DNA from: Streptomyces sp. H27-H1
Lineage (GTDB): Bacteria; Actinomycetota; Actinomycetes; Streptomycetales; Streptomycetaceae
Direction: 5' to 3'
DNA length: 64,000 nt
Assembly: GCF_026627445.1 (NCBI RefSeq)
Contig: NZ_JAPNLJ010000006.1
Coordinates: forward strand, 62,001 to 126,000
The translations under genes were made by a program, and so were the position numbers. Below the pieces are notes generated by a model. The model was given only the letters and a program-made list of their open reading frames with translations, did no database searches and had not been told where the DNA came from. Of this stretch, positions 43,436 to 52,918 are shown one piece after another (position 1 is the stretch's first letter; every line of letters begins with the position of its first letter).

Positions 43436-43785
43436 GCCTGATCGCGTCGCTCCTGTCGGAGACGTGGACCATCCAGCGGGCGGGAACCCCGATCAGGGAT
43501 TCCACAGGAAGCTACGTCCCCGGCCCGCGCATCAGCATTGACGTGCCGAACAGTGCGGTCATCAGCCCGTACGGCGTCACAGTCGGTTCCTCGTCGGAGA
43601 CGAGCGAGGCATCGGAGACGGTGACGACGCGCAGGGTGTTTGCCGCGCCGCTCGATACCGACCTCCGCGCGGGCGACCGGATCACCCGCAATGGCGAGAC
43701 GTACGAGGTGATCGGCCGGCCGCTCGTCTTCCCGCTGACGTCGTTGGCCCGAATCGAGGCTGCCGTACAGGAGGTGACCGGGTGA
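43432..43785 (+). CDS. Head-tail stopper protein
   Basis: GTG at 43432 overlaps the previous stop (GTGA), giving 117 residues; ATG at 43399 would add 11. A small beta-barrel sequence with ETWTIQRAGTPIRDSTGSYV, RAGDRITRNGETYEVIGRPL and a final LARIEAAVQEVTG, as in SPP1 gp16-like stoppers. Confidence 0.78.
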   Translation: MSLIASLLSETWTIQRAGTPIRDSTGSYVPGPRISIDVPNSAVISPYGVTVGSSSETSEASETVTTRRVFAAPLDTDLRAGDRITRNGETYEVIGRPLVFPLTSLARIEAAVQEVTG

Positions 43786-44141
43786 CCTACCGCAGCAAGT
43801 ACCACGGCCGGTACAGCGGCATCGGCGCCATGCTCTCGAAGCCCTGGATGCACGCTCCGTGCCGCACGGCCGGGCTGAAGCTGATGGCAGAGGCACAGGC
43901 AGTGTCGCCGGTTGGTGATCCGACGGAAGACCGGCACCCGGGTCTCTACAAGGCAAGCTTCGTCGTGGAGCCGCTGAACAAAAATGTTCCCTTCCGGGGG
44001 AAGCCTCGCATTCGTGCCGGCGCCAGAGTCATGAACGTTGCTCCGCACGCCTGGCGGGTGGAGCACGGAGACGGGCGCGTTCCACGCTACGCGCCCCTTC
44101 AGAAGGCGATTGACGCTCTTAAGGCGGCTCACGGTGGCTGA
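43782..44141 (+). CDS. Tail-completion/neck protein (HK97 gp10-like)
   Basis: A 119-residue protein from GTG at 43782 (GTGA overlap). SKYHGRYSGIGAMLSKPWMH, a helix AGLKLMAEAQAVSPV, then LYKASFVVEP and WRVEHGDGRVPRYAPLQKAI. Order in the operon and the size match gp10-like neck proteins. Confidence 0.75.
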   Translation: MTYRSKYHGRYSGIGAMLSKPWMHAPCRTAGLKLMAEAQAVSPVGDPTEDRHPGLYKASFVVEPLNKNVPFRGKPRIRAGARVMNVAPHAWRVEHGDGRVPRYAPLQKAIDALKAAHGG

Positions 44142-44499
44142 CGTCGAAGCCGTTGTGGCGCCGTGGATCGAAGGCACCTTTGACGTCATGGCCGGTGCGG
44201 AAACTCCGGCCGACCTGGAGGCCCGGCTCCCCTTCGTGCGCGTAGAGCGGATCGGTGGAGCCGATGCGCGGTTCGCGGGACACCCACGCATCGCTGTCGA
44301 CGTCTTCGCGGGATCTGCCGACGAGGCAAGAACGCTATCCAGCTCCGTGCGTGACGCGCTGCTCTTCCTTCGCGGCCCTGTGGGCGAGGCGGTGATTCGC
44401 GACGTGCGATGCGACGCCGGTCCTTCACGCCAGCCATGGGCCAACCCCGCCGTGTACCGGCGTGGAGCCGCTTACACCGTGAGCCTACGGGCCGCGTAA
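44134..44499 (+). CDS. Tail terminator protein
   Basis: A 121-residue protein from GTG at 44134, overlapping the previous gene. VEAVVAPWIEGTFDVMAGAE, LPFVRVERIGGADARFAGHP, RIAVDVFAGSADEARTLSSS. This is the gpU-like terminator fold that caps the tail tube. Confidence 0.8.
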   Translation: MADVEAVVAPWIEGTFDVMAGAETPADLEARLPFVRVERIGGADARFAGHPRIAVDVFAGSADEARTLSSSVRDALLFLRGPVGEAVIRDVRCDAGPSRQPWANPAVYRRGAAYTVSLRAA

Positions 44500-44515
44500 C
44501 CCCCTGACTTCCTGA

Positions 44516-44539
44516 CCCGAATTGCCGACGGCATTCGGG
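44516..44539 (+). terminator. Hairpin between the head and tail gene blocks
   Basis: CCCGAAT/ATTCGGG plus GCC/GGC with one bulged T and a GAC loop, followed by CCTTT. It is likely a partial terminator that adjusts expression of the abundant tail tube gene. Confidence 0.7.
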
Positions 44540-44563
44540 CCTTTCGCATGCCCTGGAGGGCTC

Positions 44564-45148
44564 ATGGCGGATACCCGCAATGCCGATCTGACGTTCGGCG
44601 CTAATGACTACATCGTTTACGCCGCTGCGGCCAACACCGTAGCTCCGTCGGCCTTTGCCGACCCTGCAACGGGTTGGACCAACCTTGGTTGGATAACCAC
44701 GGAGGGTGGACTTCTCAAGCTCGAAGAGGAGACGAAGGACATTGAGGCGGCTGGCTCTCTGGAGCCAATTCGCACGCTGATGACCAAGTCGACGAAATCC
44801 CTTCAGGCTACCTTTCTGGAGGGGCTGAACCCATTCGTCCGCGCTCTGTACGACAACGTTCCGATTGCCAACCTGGAACCCACAACCGACGTTGCTGCGT
44901 ACGACCTGCCTGACAAGCCTAGCGATCTGCGATACGCCTTCATCTTCGACACGATGGACGGCAGTAAGCGGATGCGGCTCTACATGCCGAACGGCAAGGT
45001 CGTTGAACGAGGCGACGAGCAGCCGCAGACCACCGACGCGATGCCTGTGCAGATGATGTTCAAGTTCTACAGGGGCGCGTCCAGCGCGGCCGTGAAGCGC
45101 AGCATCAAGTACGGCAGCGTCGACGTGTCGGCGTTCTTCCCGGCATAA
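44564..45148 (+). CDS. Major tail tube protein
   Basis: A 194-residue protein from ATG at 44564 after TGGAGG. ADTRNADLTFGANDYIVYAA, GWTNLGWITTEGGLLKLEEE, then SLEPIRTLMTKSTKSLQATF and a C-terminal beta domain. This is the standard tail tube of Streptomyces siphoviruses. Hairpins on both sides isolate it. Confidence 0.88.
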   Translation: MADTRNADLTFGANDYIVYAAAANTVAPSAFADPATGWTNLGWITTEGGLLKLEEETKDIEAAGSLEPIRTLMTKSTKSLQATFLEGLNPFVRALYDNVPIANLEPTTDVAAYDLPDKPSDLRYAFIFDTMDGSKRMRLYMPNGKVVERGDEQPQTTDAMPVQMMFKFYRGASSAAVKRSIKYGSVDVSAFFPA

Positions 45149-45164
45149 TTCCGGGCGATAAACC

Positions 45165-45200
45165 AGCGGGGCCCGTATCTGCGCGGGTCCGGGCCCCGCT
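45165..45200 (+). terminator. Hairpin after the tail tube gene
   Basis: A perfect 11-bp stem (45165-45175 with 45190-45200) and a 14-base loop, 16 bp after the tail tube stop. There is no T-run. Likely reduces read-through from the strongly expressed tube gene. Confidence 0.75.
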
Positions 45201-45289
45201 TCAGTCTTGTGAGGCCCGCGCACATCTCGCGACAACTCTCCTGGCAACAGGAGAAGACGCGCAACCACAACGAATTAGGAGACCCGCGC

Positions 45290-45610
45290 ATGTCTGCTAC
45301 CACCCCTGCCACCGCTCAGGAGAACGAGGCGAGCGAGGAGTACGGCACCGCTCCCCTGTGCGGCGTCGAACTGCGAGTGAAGCCGGTCACCGCCTGGCGG
45401 CCGTCGTACCTGCGCTACCTCCGTGAGGGCGACTACGACGGCTGGGCTGCCGGCGCGCTCCACGAAGACGACGTTCAGACCTTCATCGATCTGGACGCCA
45501 CCTTTGAAGAGATCAACGAGTTTACGGCGTCCGCCATGACGTCCGCTGGCGAGACCCCGGGAAAGTCTGGAGCACGCTCCGCGTCCTCGAAGACTACGCG
45601 GAAGCGCTAG
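45290..45610 (+). CDS. Tail assembly chaperone, short form (G)
   Basis: A 106-residue protein from ATG at 45290 with TTAGGAG upstream. TAPLCGVELRVKPVTAWRPS, then YLREGDYDGWAAGALHEDD, typical of G-type chaperones. Ribosomes that do not slip at 45559 add SASSKTTRKR and stop at 45610. Confidence 0.88.
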   Translation: MSATTPATAQENEASEEYGTAPLCGVELRVKPVTAWRPSYLRYLREGDYDGWAAGALHEDDVQTFIDLDATFEEINEFTASAMTSAGETPGKSGARSASSKTTRKR

Positions 45611-46008
45611 AAGCTGACTTGGCGTTTCGCGGGATTGATCTCCTCGATGTCTATAGGGGAGGGCTGTCCCTCAGGCGCCTCCGAGTTCTTATCGAGCACC
45701 TGCCGCCGGAGTCAGCGACGAAGACGGCAATCCGAAACGATGTTGACCCGGACGAGCTTGCGGCTTCGGGCAGTTACCGCCCTGACCTAGGGCAGTGGAG
45801 CGCTGTCGAGATGCTGCTTGCCGTGCTTCGAGACGAGCTTGTACTTACTCGGCACGTCGCGATTGCAGCAGCGGGCGGGAAACCGCCTGAATTTGAGCCG
45901 ATGTCCCGGCCAGGGCTGCCACCCAAGTCAGCCGCACGAAGCGGCATGACGGACGAGATGCGCCGCGCCCTTGACCCGCGGCTGAGAATCCAGCCGACGG
46001 AGGCGTAA
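45290..46008 (+). CDS. Tail assembly chaperone, frameshifted long form (GT)
   Basis: A -1 slip on GGGAAAG (45559-45565) lets translation continue as KVWSTLRVLEDYAEALEADL, AFRGIDLLDVYRGGLSLRRL and on to the stop at 46006-46008, giving about 239 residues. The T part has no good independent start, and its sequence matches the conserved T extension of siphovirus chaperones. Long and short forms together wrap the tape measure before tail tube assembly. The stop overlaps the tape measure start (TAATG). Confidence 0.9.
45559..45565 (+). promoter_or_regulatory. Programmed -1 frameshift site GGGAAAG
   Basis: Read in the G frame as G GGA AAG, it permits tandem slippage to GGG AAA. It is the same heptamer as in the lambda G-T gene pair, and it sits exactly where the coherent T reading frame takes over. 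Confidence 0.88.
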
Positions 46009-49000
46009 TGCCCGATCTTGACATCGTAGGCGGCGCCGCTGTCGACGTGGTGCCTATTGTTCCGCAGTTTCACACCAAGCTGAAAGCGCTCATCCTGCCC
46101 ATCGCTGACCGCGTAGGACGGGAAGCGGGGGAGCGGATGGGGCAGGCGATATCGAATAGCATCGTCATCGCGATCCCGTCAGCCATCAACGCCGGCGGCA
46201 ACGCAGCCCAAACGGCCGCAACACGTCAGGGCAGCGACGTTGGCGGCGCGTTTGCCCGAAGTATCCGGGCCAAGCTGACGGCTGCGTTCCGTGCGATGCC
46301 GAAGCTTGATATCCGGCTCGGAGACGCGGGTGTTGACGCAGAACTGGCGCGGCTCCGGGCGCGGATGGAAGCGTTGTCGAACAAGCGGATCGGCATCGAC
46401 ATCGACGCCGCTGACGCGGAGCGACAGATCATCGCCATCGACGCGGAGCTTCGCCGGCTGGGGGCACAGCACCCCAACGTGGCGGTGCGTGCTGACACAG
46501 CGACTGCCCGCGCGGCTCTGGCGGACATCCGCGCGGAGATCGCAGCGGTAGACGCATCTGACGTTGACATCAAGATCGACGTGAACGCACGCGAGGTACG
46601 CACGGCTCTGCTGGCCGTTGCGATTCAGGCTGCGGCTCTCGTCGCAATCCCAATCGGCCCCGTCTTGGCTGCGGGACTCGGGGCCGTGGTCTCCGCGGCT
46701 ACGGCAGCGGGCTCCGCCCTCGGCGCCCTTGGACTTGCCTCCATACCCGCCATAAAAGGCGTCACGGAGGCCATGCAGGCGCAGACGCAGGCACAGAAGG
46801 ACGTCACCAAGGAGACGTCCGCGGGCATCAACGCGGGCGTACAGGCGCAGCAACAGGCTCTTCAGATGGCCGCCGCGCAGCAGGCTCTTGCGTCCGCACG
46901 TCGAAGTGCCGCTTCGTCGATCGCTGCGGCAGCCGATCAGGTCTCTCGGGCTGAGCGGTCCCTTGCTGACGCGCAACAGGCAGAGCTGACCGCACAGACG
47001 GAGCTGACACAGGCACGGAAGACGGCGGAGCAGCAGCTCCGCCAGCTTGACGCGCAGCTTGCCGGCTCGGCTCTTGATCAGCGCGCGGCAGCGCTGCGGG
47101 TGAAGGAGGCCAAGCAGGAGCTTGACGCCACCCTCTCTAACGGCAAGTCGACGGACATTCAGCGCGAGCGGGCACAGCTGGCCTACGACGAGGCCGTTCA
47201 AGGCCTGAAGGACCAGACCGAGAGGCAGAAGGAACTCACAACCTCCGCGGCTGCCCAGCGAAAGGCCGGGGTCGAGGGCTCTGACGTCGTCCGTCGCGCG
47301 CAGGAGCGGGTAACGGAGGCACAGCGGGCCACCACGGACCAGGCTGCCGCCCTCGTGAAGGCGCAGAAGGCCGTAGCCGAAGCGCACGTGAAGGCCGCAG
47401 AGGCGATCACAACCGCGGAACGCGGCATTGCTGCTGCCCGGCTGAGTGCGTCGAAGGTGACTGACACGGCGACGTCGAAGACGGACGCCTACGAGGCGGC
47501 GCTAGCGAAGCTCACCCCCTCTCAGCGGAAGCTATTCGACTCGATAGCCGGTCCTCAGGGATTGAAGGCGGCGTACACCGAGTGGCAGAAATCCCTTCAG
47601 CCGCAGACGCTCCCGATATTCACGCGTGGTGTGGACAGTGCGAAGGCGTCCCTACCGGGGCTGACGGGCCTAGTGCTCGCAGCCGCGCGCGGGGTGACGA
47701 CGTTGATGGACAAGGCTTCTGCGCAATGGAAGTCGCCATTTTGGGTGTCATTCAAGTCCGGGATTACCGATAGCGCCGAGCCGGCCATCGTCGGTCTCGG
47801 CGTCGCTATCGGAAACGTCTTCAAGGGTATAGCGGGAATCATTGATGCCTTCCTGCCCCACATGGACGGCATAGCGTCTCGGTCGGACTCTATTACGGCG
47901 CGGTTTGCCAAATGGGGGACGAGCCTGAAGGGCTCGCCAGACTTTGAGCGTTTTCTCAACTATGTGAAGGAGACGTCACCGGGGCTCGGTAAATTCCTCG
48001 GGGACCTTCTGAGGGCGGCGCTTGATGTTGGCCAAGCACTGGCTCCGCTTTCGCAGATGATGTTCAGCGTATTGTCCCCGATCATAAGCGCCGTTAGCTG
48101 GCTGTCGACGAACGCCCCGGGGTTCATCCAGATCCTCTGGGGGATGTACTTCGCCCAAAAGGCGATAACGCTCGGGATGGCTGCATTCGGCGCCGCAATG
48201 GCGCTATACGACGTTGCTATAGCGGGCGCCACGCTCGTGACGCTGGGATGGGCGGCAGCGATCAACGCGACCGGCATCGTCCCTCTGATCCGCGCGATTG
48301 TGCTGGTCGTGGGGCTGCTAGTCGTCGCGATCATCTGGGCGTACAACAACGTCGGATGGTTCCGCACCGCCGTTGATACCGCGTGGGCGGGAATCAAGAC
48401 GGCGACGATGTGGCTCTGGGAATCAGTCCTCAAGCCTGCCTTTGCGGGTATTTGGTGGGCCCTGAAGGGCATTGGAGCCATAGCTATGTGGCTCTGGGAA
48501 AAAGCGCTAGGCCCAGCTTTCCGGTTTATCTGGGAGGCTGCGAAGATCCTGTTTCAGGTCGTTGCTGTGGCTGTCCTTGTACCACTCTATCTGGCGTTCA
48601 AGGTCCTAGGTGCAATCGCGCTTTGGCTCTGGGAGAAGATCCTTGGGCCGGTGTTCTCGTGGATCGGCGAGAAGGCTATATGGCTCTGGAACGTCGGCAT
48701 CAAGCCTGCATTCAAGAGTTTCGGTGACCAATTCCGGGCCTTGGGTGACGCGGCCATGTGGCTGTGGGAAAAGGTCATTAGGCCCGTGTTCTCGTGGATT
48801 GCCGACAAGGCTATGTGGCTCTACGAAGCCGGTGTCAAGCCGCACATGGATAAGCTGCGCGGCCTGCTTGATCTCGTGTCCGACGCTTTCGGGTCGACGA
48901 AAGACAACATCAAGTCGGCGTGGGACCAGCTGAAGGAAATCACCAAGGGCCCGGTCAAGTTCATCGTCGAAACCGTTTACAACGGGGGCATTGTCCCCGT

Positions 49001-50546
49001 CTGGAACGCGGTAGCGAAGATAACCGGCGTCAACCCGATCGACAAGGTGACCGGCTTCCACACCGGCGGCATCATGTCGGGCTATTCCCCGGGACGAGAC
49101 GACCGCGTCATCGCCGTAGGCGGTGGCGAGGCCGTCATGCGGCCCGAGTGGACACGCGCCATCGGCGCCGACCGGATCAACGCCTGGAACGCCGCTGCTC
49201 GCTCTGGCGGCGTGGGCGGAGTGCAACGCGCCATCTCGGGCGGTATGCCTGCGTACGCCAAGGGCGGCATCGTCGATTGGTTCTCGGACAAGACGAGCAA
49301 GGTCGGGTCGCTCCTGAAGGGTGGATGGGACGCACTGACGGACCCGGGCGCTCTCTTCGACGAGGTGACCGGCGGCGTGCGGAACCAGTTGGGCAGCCTC
49401 GCAAAGAACCCGTGGGCACAAGCGGTCGGACGGATCCCCATCGAGATCCTGAAGGGCTTGAAGGACAAGGCACTGTCGCTCCTCAGCTTCGGCGGGGAAG
49501 GTGGCGGCGCATGGTCCAAGCCCGTTGACGCCGCCTACGGCACCCCGTTCGGCAAGGCCGGCGGAATGTGGTCCAGCGGGCGTCACACCGGGCTCGACTT
49601 CCCCGCGGCCATCGGGACGATCATCCGTTCCGTGGCTGGCGGCAAGGTCACGATGGCGAGGGACGGCGGCCCCTACGGGCAGCACGTCATGGTCAACCAC
49701 GGTGGCGGACTCAGCAGCCTCTACGCGCACATGTCGCAGATGCTCGCGACGGTTGGTCAGTCCGTGAGCCAGGGCCAGACCATTGGCCGTGTAGGCGACA
49801 CCGGCAACGTCACCGGTCCACACCTCCACCTGGAGGCGCGGATCAACGGCCGCGCAGTCGACCCCATGACCTACCTCTCCGGAGGTGGCGGGGGCGGCAA
49901 CGGTGGTTCCGGAGTGGCGCGGTGGCGTGGTGCTGTTCAGCACTCACTCGCACTGCTCGGACAGCCGACGAGCCTTGCAGACACGACGCTGCGACGGATG
50001 AACCAGGAGTCGGGCGGCAACCCGCAGGCGGTCAACCTCTGGGACTCCAACGCAAAGGCCGGAACGCCGTCTGTTGGGTTGATGCAGGTCATCCGGCCCA
50101 CCTTCGACGCCTACGCCGGCCACATGCGGGGCGTTGGTCCGAAGATGTACGGCGTCTCCACGGATCCGCTCGCCAACATCTTCAGCTCCATGCGCTACGC
50201 CATGAGCCGCTACGGATCGCTCTCCAGCGCGTACAACCGCCCCGGCGGCTACGCGGCGGGAGGCTTCCCCGGAGTCGGGGAGCTGGCGTGGGTCGGAGAG
50301 CAAGGACCGGAATTGGTTCGCTTCCTCAGCCCGACGCAGGTCTACAGCCACTCCGACTCCATGGCCATGACCCGGCAGGCATCGAGCGTGAAGGGCCTGG
50401 CGCGTGCGGGCGGAGGTACCGCCCCAGTCAGCCTCGTCGCGCACGTATACGTGGGCGATCGGGAAATCACGGACATCGTCGACGTTCGAATCGAGCACCG
50501 CGAGGCGACTGCGATCGATCAACTCAACATAGGAAGGCGGCTGTAG
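46008..50546 (+). CDS. Tape measure protein with M23 peptidase and lytic transglycosylase domains
   Basis: 1512 residues from ATG at 46008. Order: N-terminal Ala/Asp-rich region; a hydrophobic segment (AAALVAIPIGPVLAAGLGAV); long coiled coils to about residue 490; several hydrophobic stretches; a Trp-rich repeated region (about 798-948) with copies of MWLWEKxxxPxFxWI; then an M23 endopeptidase domain (about 1180-1293; zinc ligands in SGRHTGLDF and GPHLHLEARI) and an SLT transglycosylase domain (about 1310-1415; catalytic Glu in RMNQESGGNPQAVN, plus SVGLMQVIRPTF). The length sets the tail length, and the enzymes would open the peptidoglycan during DNA entry. Confidence 0.95.
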   Translation: MPDLDIVGGAAVDVVPIVPQFHTKLKALILPIADRVGREAGERMGQAISNSIVIAIPSAINAGGNAAQTAATRQGSDVGGAFARSIRAKLTAAFRAMPKLDIRLGDAGVDAELARLRARMEALSNKRIGIDIDAADAERQIIAIDAELRRLGAQHPNVAVRADTATARAALADIRAEIAAVDASDVDIKIDVNAREVRTALLAVAIQAAALVAIPIGPVLAAGLGAVVSAATAAGSALGALGLASIPAIKGVTEAMQAQTQAQKDVTKETSAGINAGVQAQQQALQMAAAQQALASARRSAASSIAAAADQVSRAERSLADAQQAELTAQTELTQARKTAEQQLRQLDAQLAGSALDQRAAALRVKEAKQELDATLSNGKSTDIQRERAQLAYDEAVQGLKDQTERQKELTTSAAAQRKAGVEGSDVVRRAQERVTEAQRATTDQAAALVKAQKAVAEAHVKAAEAITTAERGIAAARLSASKVTDTATSKTDAYEAALAKLTPSQRKLFDSIAGPQGLKAAYTEWQKSLQPQTLPIFTRGVDSAKASLPGLTGLVLAAARGVTTLMDKASAQWKSPFWVSFKSGITDSAEPAIVGLGVAIGNVFKGIAGIIDAFLPHMDGIASRSDSITARFAKWGTSLKGSPDFERFLNYVKETSPGLGKFLGDLLRAALDVGQALAPLSQMMFSVLSPIISAVSWLSTNAPGFIQILWGMYFAQKAITLGMAAFGAAMALYDVAIAGATLVTLGWAAAINATGIVPLIRAIVLVVGLLVVAIIWAYNNVGWFRTAVDTAWAGIKTATMWLWESVLKPAFAGIWWALKGIGAIAMWLWEKALGPAFRFIWEAAKILFQVVAVAVLVPLYLAFKVLGAIALWLWEKILGPVFSWIGEKAIWLWNVGIKPAFKSFGDQFRALGDAAMWLWEKVIRPVFSWIADKAMWLYEAGVKPHMDKLRGLLDLVSDAFGSTKDNIKSAWDQLKEITKGPVKFIVETVYNGGIVPVWNAVAKITGVNPIDKVTGFHTGGIMSGYSPGRDDRVIAVGGGEAVMRPEWTRAIGADRINAWNAAARSGGVGGVQRAISGGMPAYAKGGIVDWFSDKTSKVGSLLKGGWDALTDPGALFDEVTGGVRNQLGSLAKNPWAQAVGRIPIEILKGLKDKALSLLSFGGEGGGAWSKPVDAAYGTPFGKAGGMWSSGRHTGLDFPAAIGTIIRSVAGGKVTMARDGGPYGQHVMVNHGGGLSSLYAHMSQMLATVGQSVSQGQTIGRVGDTGNVTGPHLHLEARINGRAVDPMTYLSGGGGGGNGGSGVARWRGAVQHSLALLGQPTSLADTTLRRMNQESGGNPQAVNLWDSNAKAGTPSVGLMQVIRPTFDAYAGHMRGVGPKMYGVSTDPLANIFSSMRYAMSRYGSLSSAYNRPGGYAAGGFPGVGELAWVGEQGPELVRFLSPTQVYSHSDSMAMTRQASSVKGLARAGGGTAPVSLVAHVYVGDREITDIVDVRIEHREATAIDQLNIGRRL

Positions 50547-50693
50547 ATGCCCGACGAACCCACCCCGGCGGACCCGGGTAGCGAGCCAACTACAGAACTG
50601 GATCCCCCTGTGTACACAGCGCCGGCTGCGTCGCTTCCACCCAACGTGGGGGCGACGCAGGCGCGTGGGGAACAGGGGGGTGACGGCGGATGA
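50547..50693 (+). CDS. Small proline-rich protein (48 aa)
   Basis: ATG at 50547 follows the tape measure stop directly; the stop (50691-50693) overlaps the next ATG. MPDEPTPADPGSEPTTELDP onward, Pro/Glu/Thr/Gly-rich and disordered. Position and tight coupling on both sides favour a real gene. Confidence 0.6.
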   Translation: MPDEPTPADPGSEPTTELDPPVYTAPAASLPPNVGATQARGEQGGDGG

Positions 50694-52918
50694 GTGTCCC
50701 CACGAATCTGTTGTCCGCAGCCGTAAGCGGTGTCGAGACGAACGTCAGCGGCTGGACCGCAGGAACGAACACGACGCTTGCACACAGCGTCCGCTTCTAT
50801 CAGGGCACTCGGTCTCTTGGCCTAGTGGCTGATGCCAGTGGATCCGTATCGGCTGTAACTGTCGCGCGTGTTCCGGTGGAGGAAGGTGCGGAATACCAGG
50901 CCTACGCTTTCTTTACACAGCAGAGCAGCCCGGGAGCTGCACGCGTGGCGTCGGTCCGCATCAACTGGCATACGGCGGCGTCGGGCGGATCAATTGTCTC
51001 GACGTCCACGGGTGCGGGCGTAACCCTGACGAACGACTTGACGTGGAACACTCCGCCTCCGCAGGTGACAGCATTCGCCCCGGCCGGGGCGACCTATGCC
51101 ACGCTGACGCTCACAGTCACGGGTCTCACAGCCGGCGCTGTGGTCGCGGCGGATGTGATGACGCTGGGGCTGCCAACCGTCTGGCCGAACAACCTCCTGC
51201 CCTATACGACGGCCAGCTGTGAGACGAGCACGGCTGGGTGGGGCGCCTACCAGAACGCCAGCATCGACAGGGTCTCCACGGATTCGTGGGAGGGCTGGTA
51301 CAGCCTTCGTATCGTAGCCACGGCCGCGGGTGCCGCGCGCGTAAACACAGCATCAGGCGTGCCTGCGGCAGACGTCACCGTGGGCTTCGAGTATGCGGCT
51401 GTGGCCATGGTCTTGGCTGGCCAGGACAGCTCCTTCATTATCGAGCTTCGCTGGTACGACGACGGCGGGTCCCTAGTGTCCGCCACTCCGGCTACATGGA
51501 CGGTCACCGCTGGCTCATGGATCCGGGTAACGGCTATCGGTAATGCTCCTACGGGCGCAGCCACCGCACGGATTGCGCTGCGTCCTACGGCAACAGCGGC
51601 CGGGCAGACGTGGCTGTGCGACCAGATGGGGGTCTTTCGCACGCCACGGCTACCGAGCTCGGTGCTCCCATACAACACGCAGGGCATGGAAGTCGATGCC
51701 AGCGGGTGGACGGCAATCTCTGGTTGCGGAGTCTTTCGCTCGACCACCGTCGCCGTGCAGGGTGCCGCTTCCCTACGCATCACTCCGACGGGTGACGAGC
51801 CTGACGCAATGCTGCAAATGACCGACGCTGTCCCTGTGCTTCCGGGAAAGGCATACCGGGCGGCAATGTGGATCTACCACATTGCCACCGCCAAAGACGT
51901 CAACGTCGACATCATCTTTACGTGGTACGACGCTTTCGACGGAGAGATCGCCCGCGGCACTTTTCGGTGGGTAATGGACAAGGGTCTCGGCTGGTATACG
52001 CCCGTCGGATCCGACGTCGCCCCCGACGCCGCGCGTTCGCTCCGAGTGTCGATCAGGATCCTGAACCCAGACTCGATCAACTACTACATGGACGAGGTCG
52101 GCCTCTCCCGCGGCGGACTTGGCGTCACTGCGGTCGTCATCCCAAGCGCGTACGGCGCAGAGATCAGCATGCAGGGCCTTACGACCGGAGGGCATACCCA
52201 CTACGGGCTGTGGAGGATGCGGGAGGATGGCGCCATCACGCCTCTTCGCGGGCCGGCCGGTGACACGTCGGCCATACCGATCACGGGAGACCTGGCAGTA
52301 GCCGCCGACTACGAGGCACCGCTAGGTATCCCGGTGCGCTACCTCCTGCGTGCCTTCACGGGCAGTACCTACCTTCAGGCGACGTCACGACCCGTTGAGC
52401 TGCCGGAGCCGGCCTCGACAGACATCGTCGTGAAGGACCCCACGGAGCCGGTCAGGCAGGTGACGCTAACCGTCGCGACGCTCCCCGACTGGACTCGGGC
52501 GGCCCGTCAGGGTGTTCACCAGATCTGTGGGCGAGAGCGCCCGATCGTGATCACTGACGTACGGACCAGCCGGACAGGAACCCTGTCCGTGGTTAGCGCC
52601 TCACAGGCCGAGATCCAGCAACTGTGGTGGGTACTGGAGCAGGGAACGACGCTACTGATTCAGTGGCCGTCCACCTGGGGCGAGGCAGACGCCTACGTGC
52701 AGGTTGGGGACGTCACCGAAGCCCACATCGTGCAGTGGGCTGACTACGCCGACCGCGCTTGGACGCTCGCCCTTACCGAAGTTGACCGCCCCGTCGGTGG
52801 CCTTAGCGGGTCTGCGGCACGCACGTGGGACGACGTAGCCACCGACTCCGTCGACTGGCTCAACGTGCTCACCCGCTACGCCTCATGGATGAACGTCTAC
52901 AGCGACAAGGAGCGCTGA
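50690..52918 (+). CDS. Minor tail protein with three jelly-roll (CBM-like) repeats
   Basis: 742 residues from ATG at 50690. Three repeats of about 160 residues begin near residues 5, 167 and 324 with NLLSAAVSGVETNVSGW, NLLPYTTASCETSTAGW and SVLPYNTQGMEVDASGW. Each has the pattern of carbohydrate-binding CBM4_9-like domains (SLRIVATAAGAARV, SLRITPTGDEP). The C-terminal third (EPVRQVTLTVATLPDWTRAA, QQLWWVLEQGTTLLIQWP) is a phage tail domain. Likely a distal tail component that binds the cell wall. Confidence 0.82.
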   Translation: MSVPTNLLSAAVSGVETNVSGWTAGTNTTLAHSVRFYQGTRSLGLVADASGSVSAVTVARVPVEEGAEYQAYAFFTQQSSPGAARVASVRINWHTAASGGSIVSTSTGAGVTLTNDLTWNTPPPQVTAFAPAGATYATLTLTVTGLTAGAVVAADVMTLGLPTVWPNNLLPYTTASCETSTAGWGAYQNASIDRVSTDSWEGWYSLRIVATAAGAARVNTASGVPAADVTVGFEYAAVAMVLAGQDSSFIIELRWYDDGGSLVSATPATWTVTAGSWIRVTAIGNAPTGAATARIALRPTATAAGQTWLCDQMGVFRTPRLPSSVLPYNTQGMEVDASGWTAISGCGVFRSTTVAVQGAASLRITPTGDEPDAMLQMTDAVPVLPGKAYRAAMWIYHIATAKDVNVDIIFTWYDAFDGEIARGTFRWVMDKGLGWYTPVGSDVAPDAARSLRVSIRILNPDSINYYMDEVGLSRGGLGVTAVVIPSAYGAEISMQGLTTGGHTHYGLWRMREDGAITPLRGPAGDTSAIPITGDLAVAADYEAPLGIPVRYLLRAFTGSTYLQATSRPVELPEPASTDIVVKDPTEPVRQVTLTVATLPDWTRAARQGVHQICGRERPIVITDVRTSRTGTLSVVSASQAEIQQLWWVLEQGTTLLIQWPSTWGEADAYVQVGDVTEAHIVQWADYADRAWTLALTEVDRPVGGLSGSAARTWDDVATDSVDWLNVLTRYASWMNVYSDKER

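Noticed and set aside
45619..46008. The chaperone T region as an independent gene from TTG 45619
   Set aside because: Coherent T-frame sequence starts well upstream, at the GGGAAAG slip site, so it is better explained as a frameshift product.
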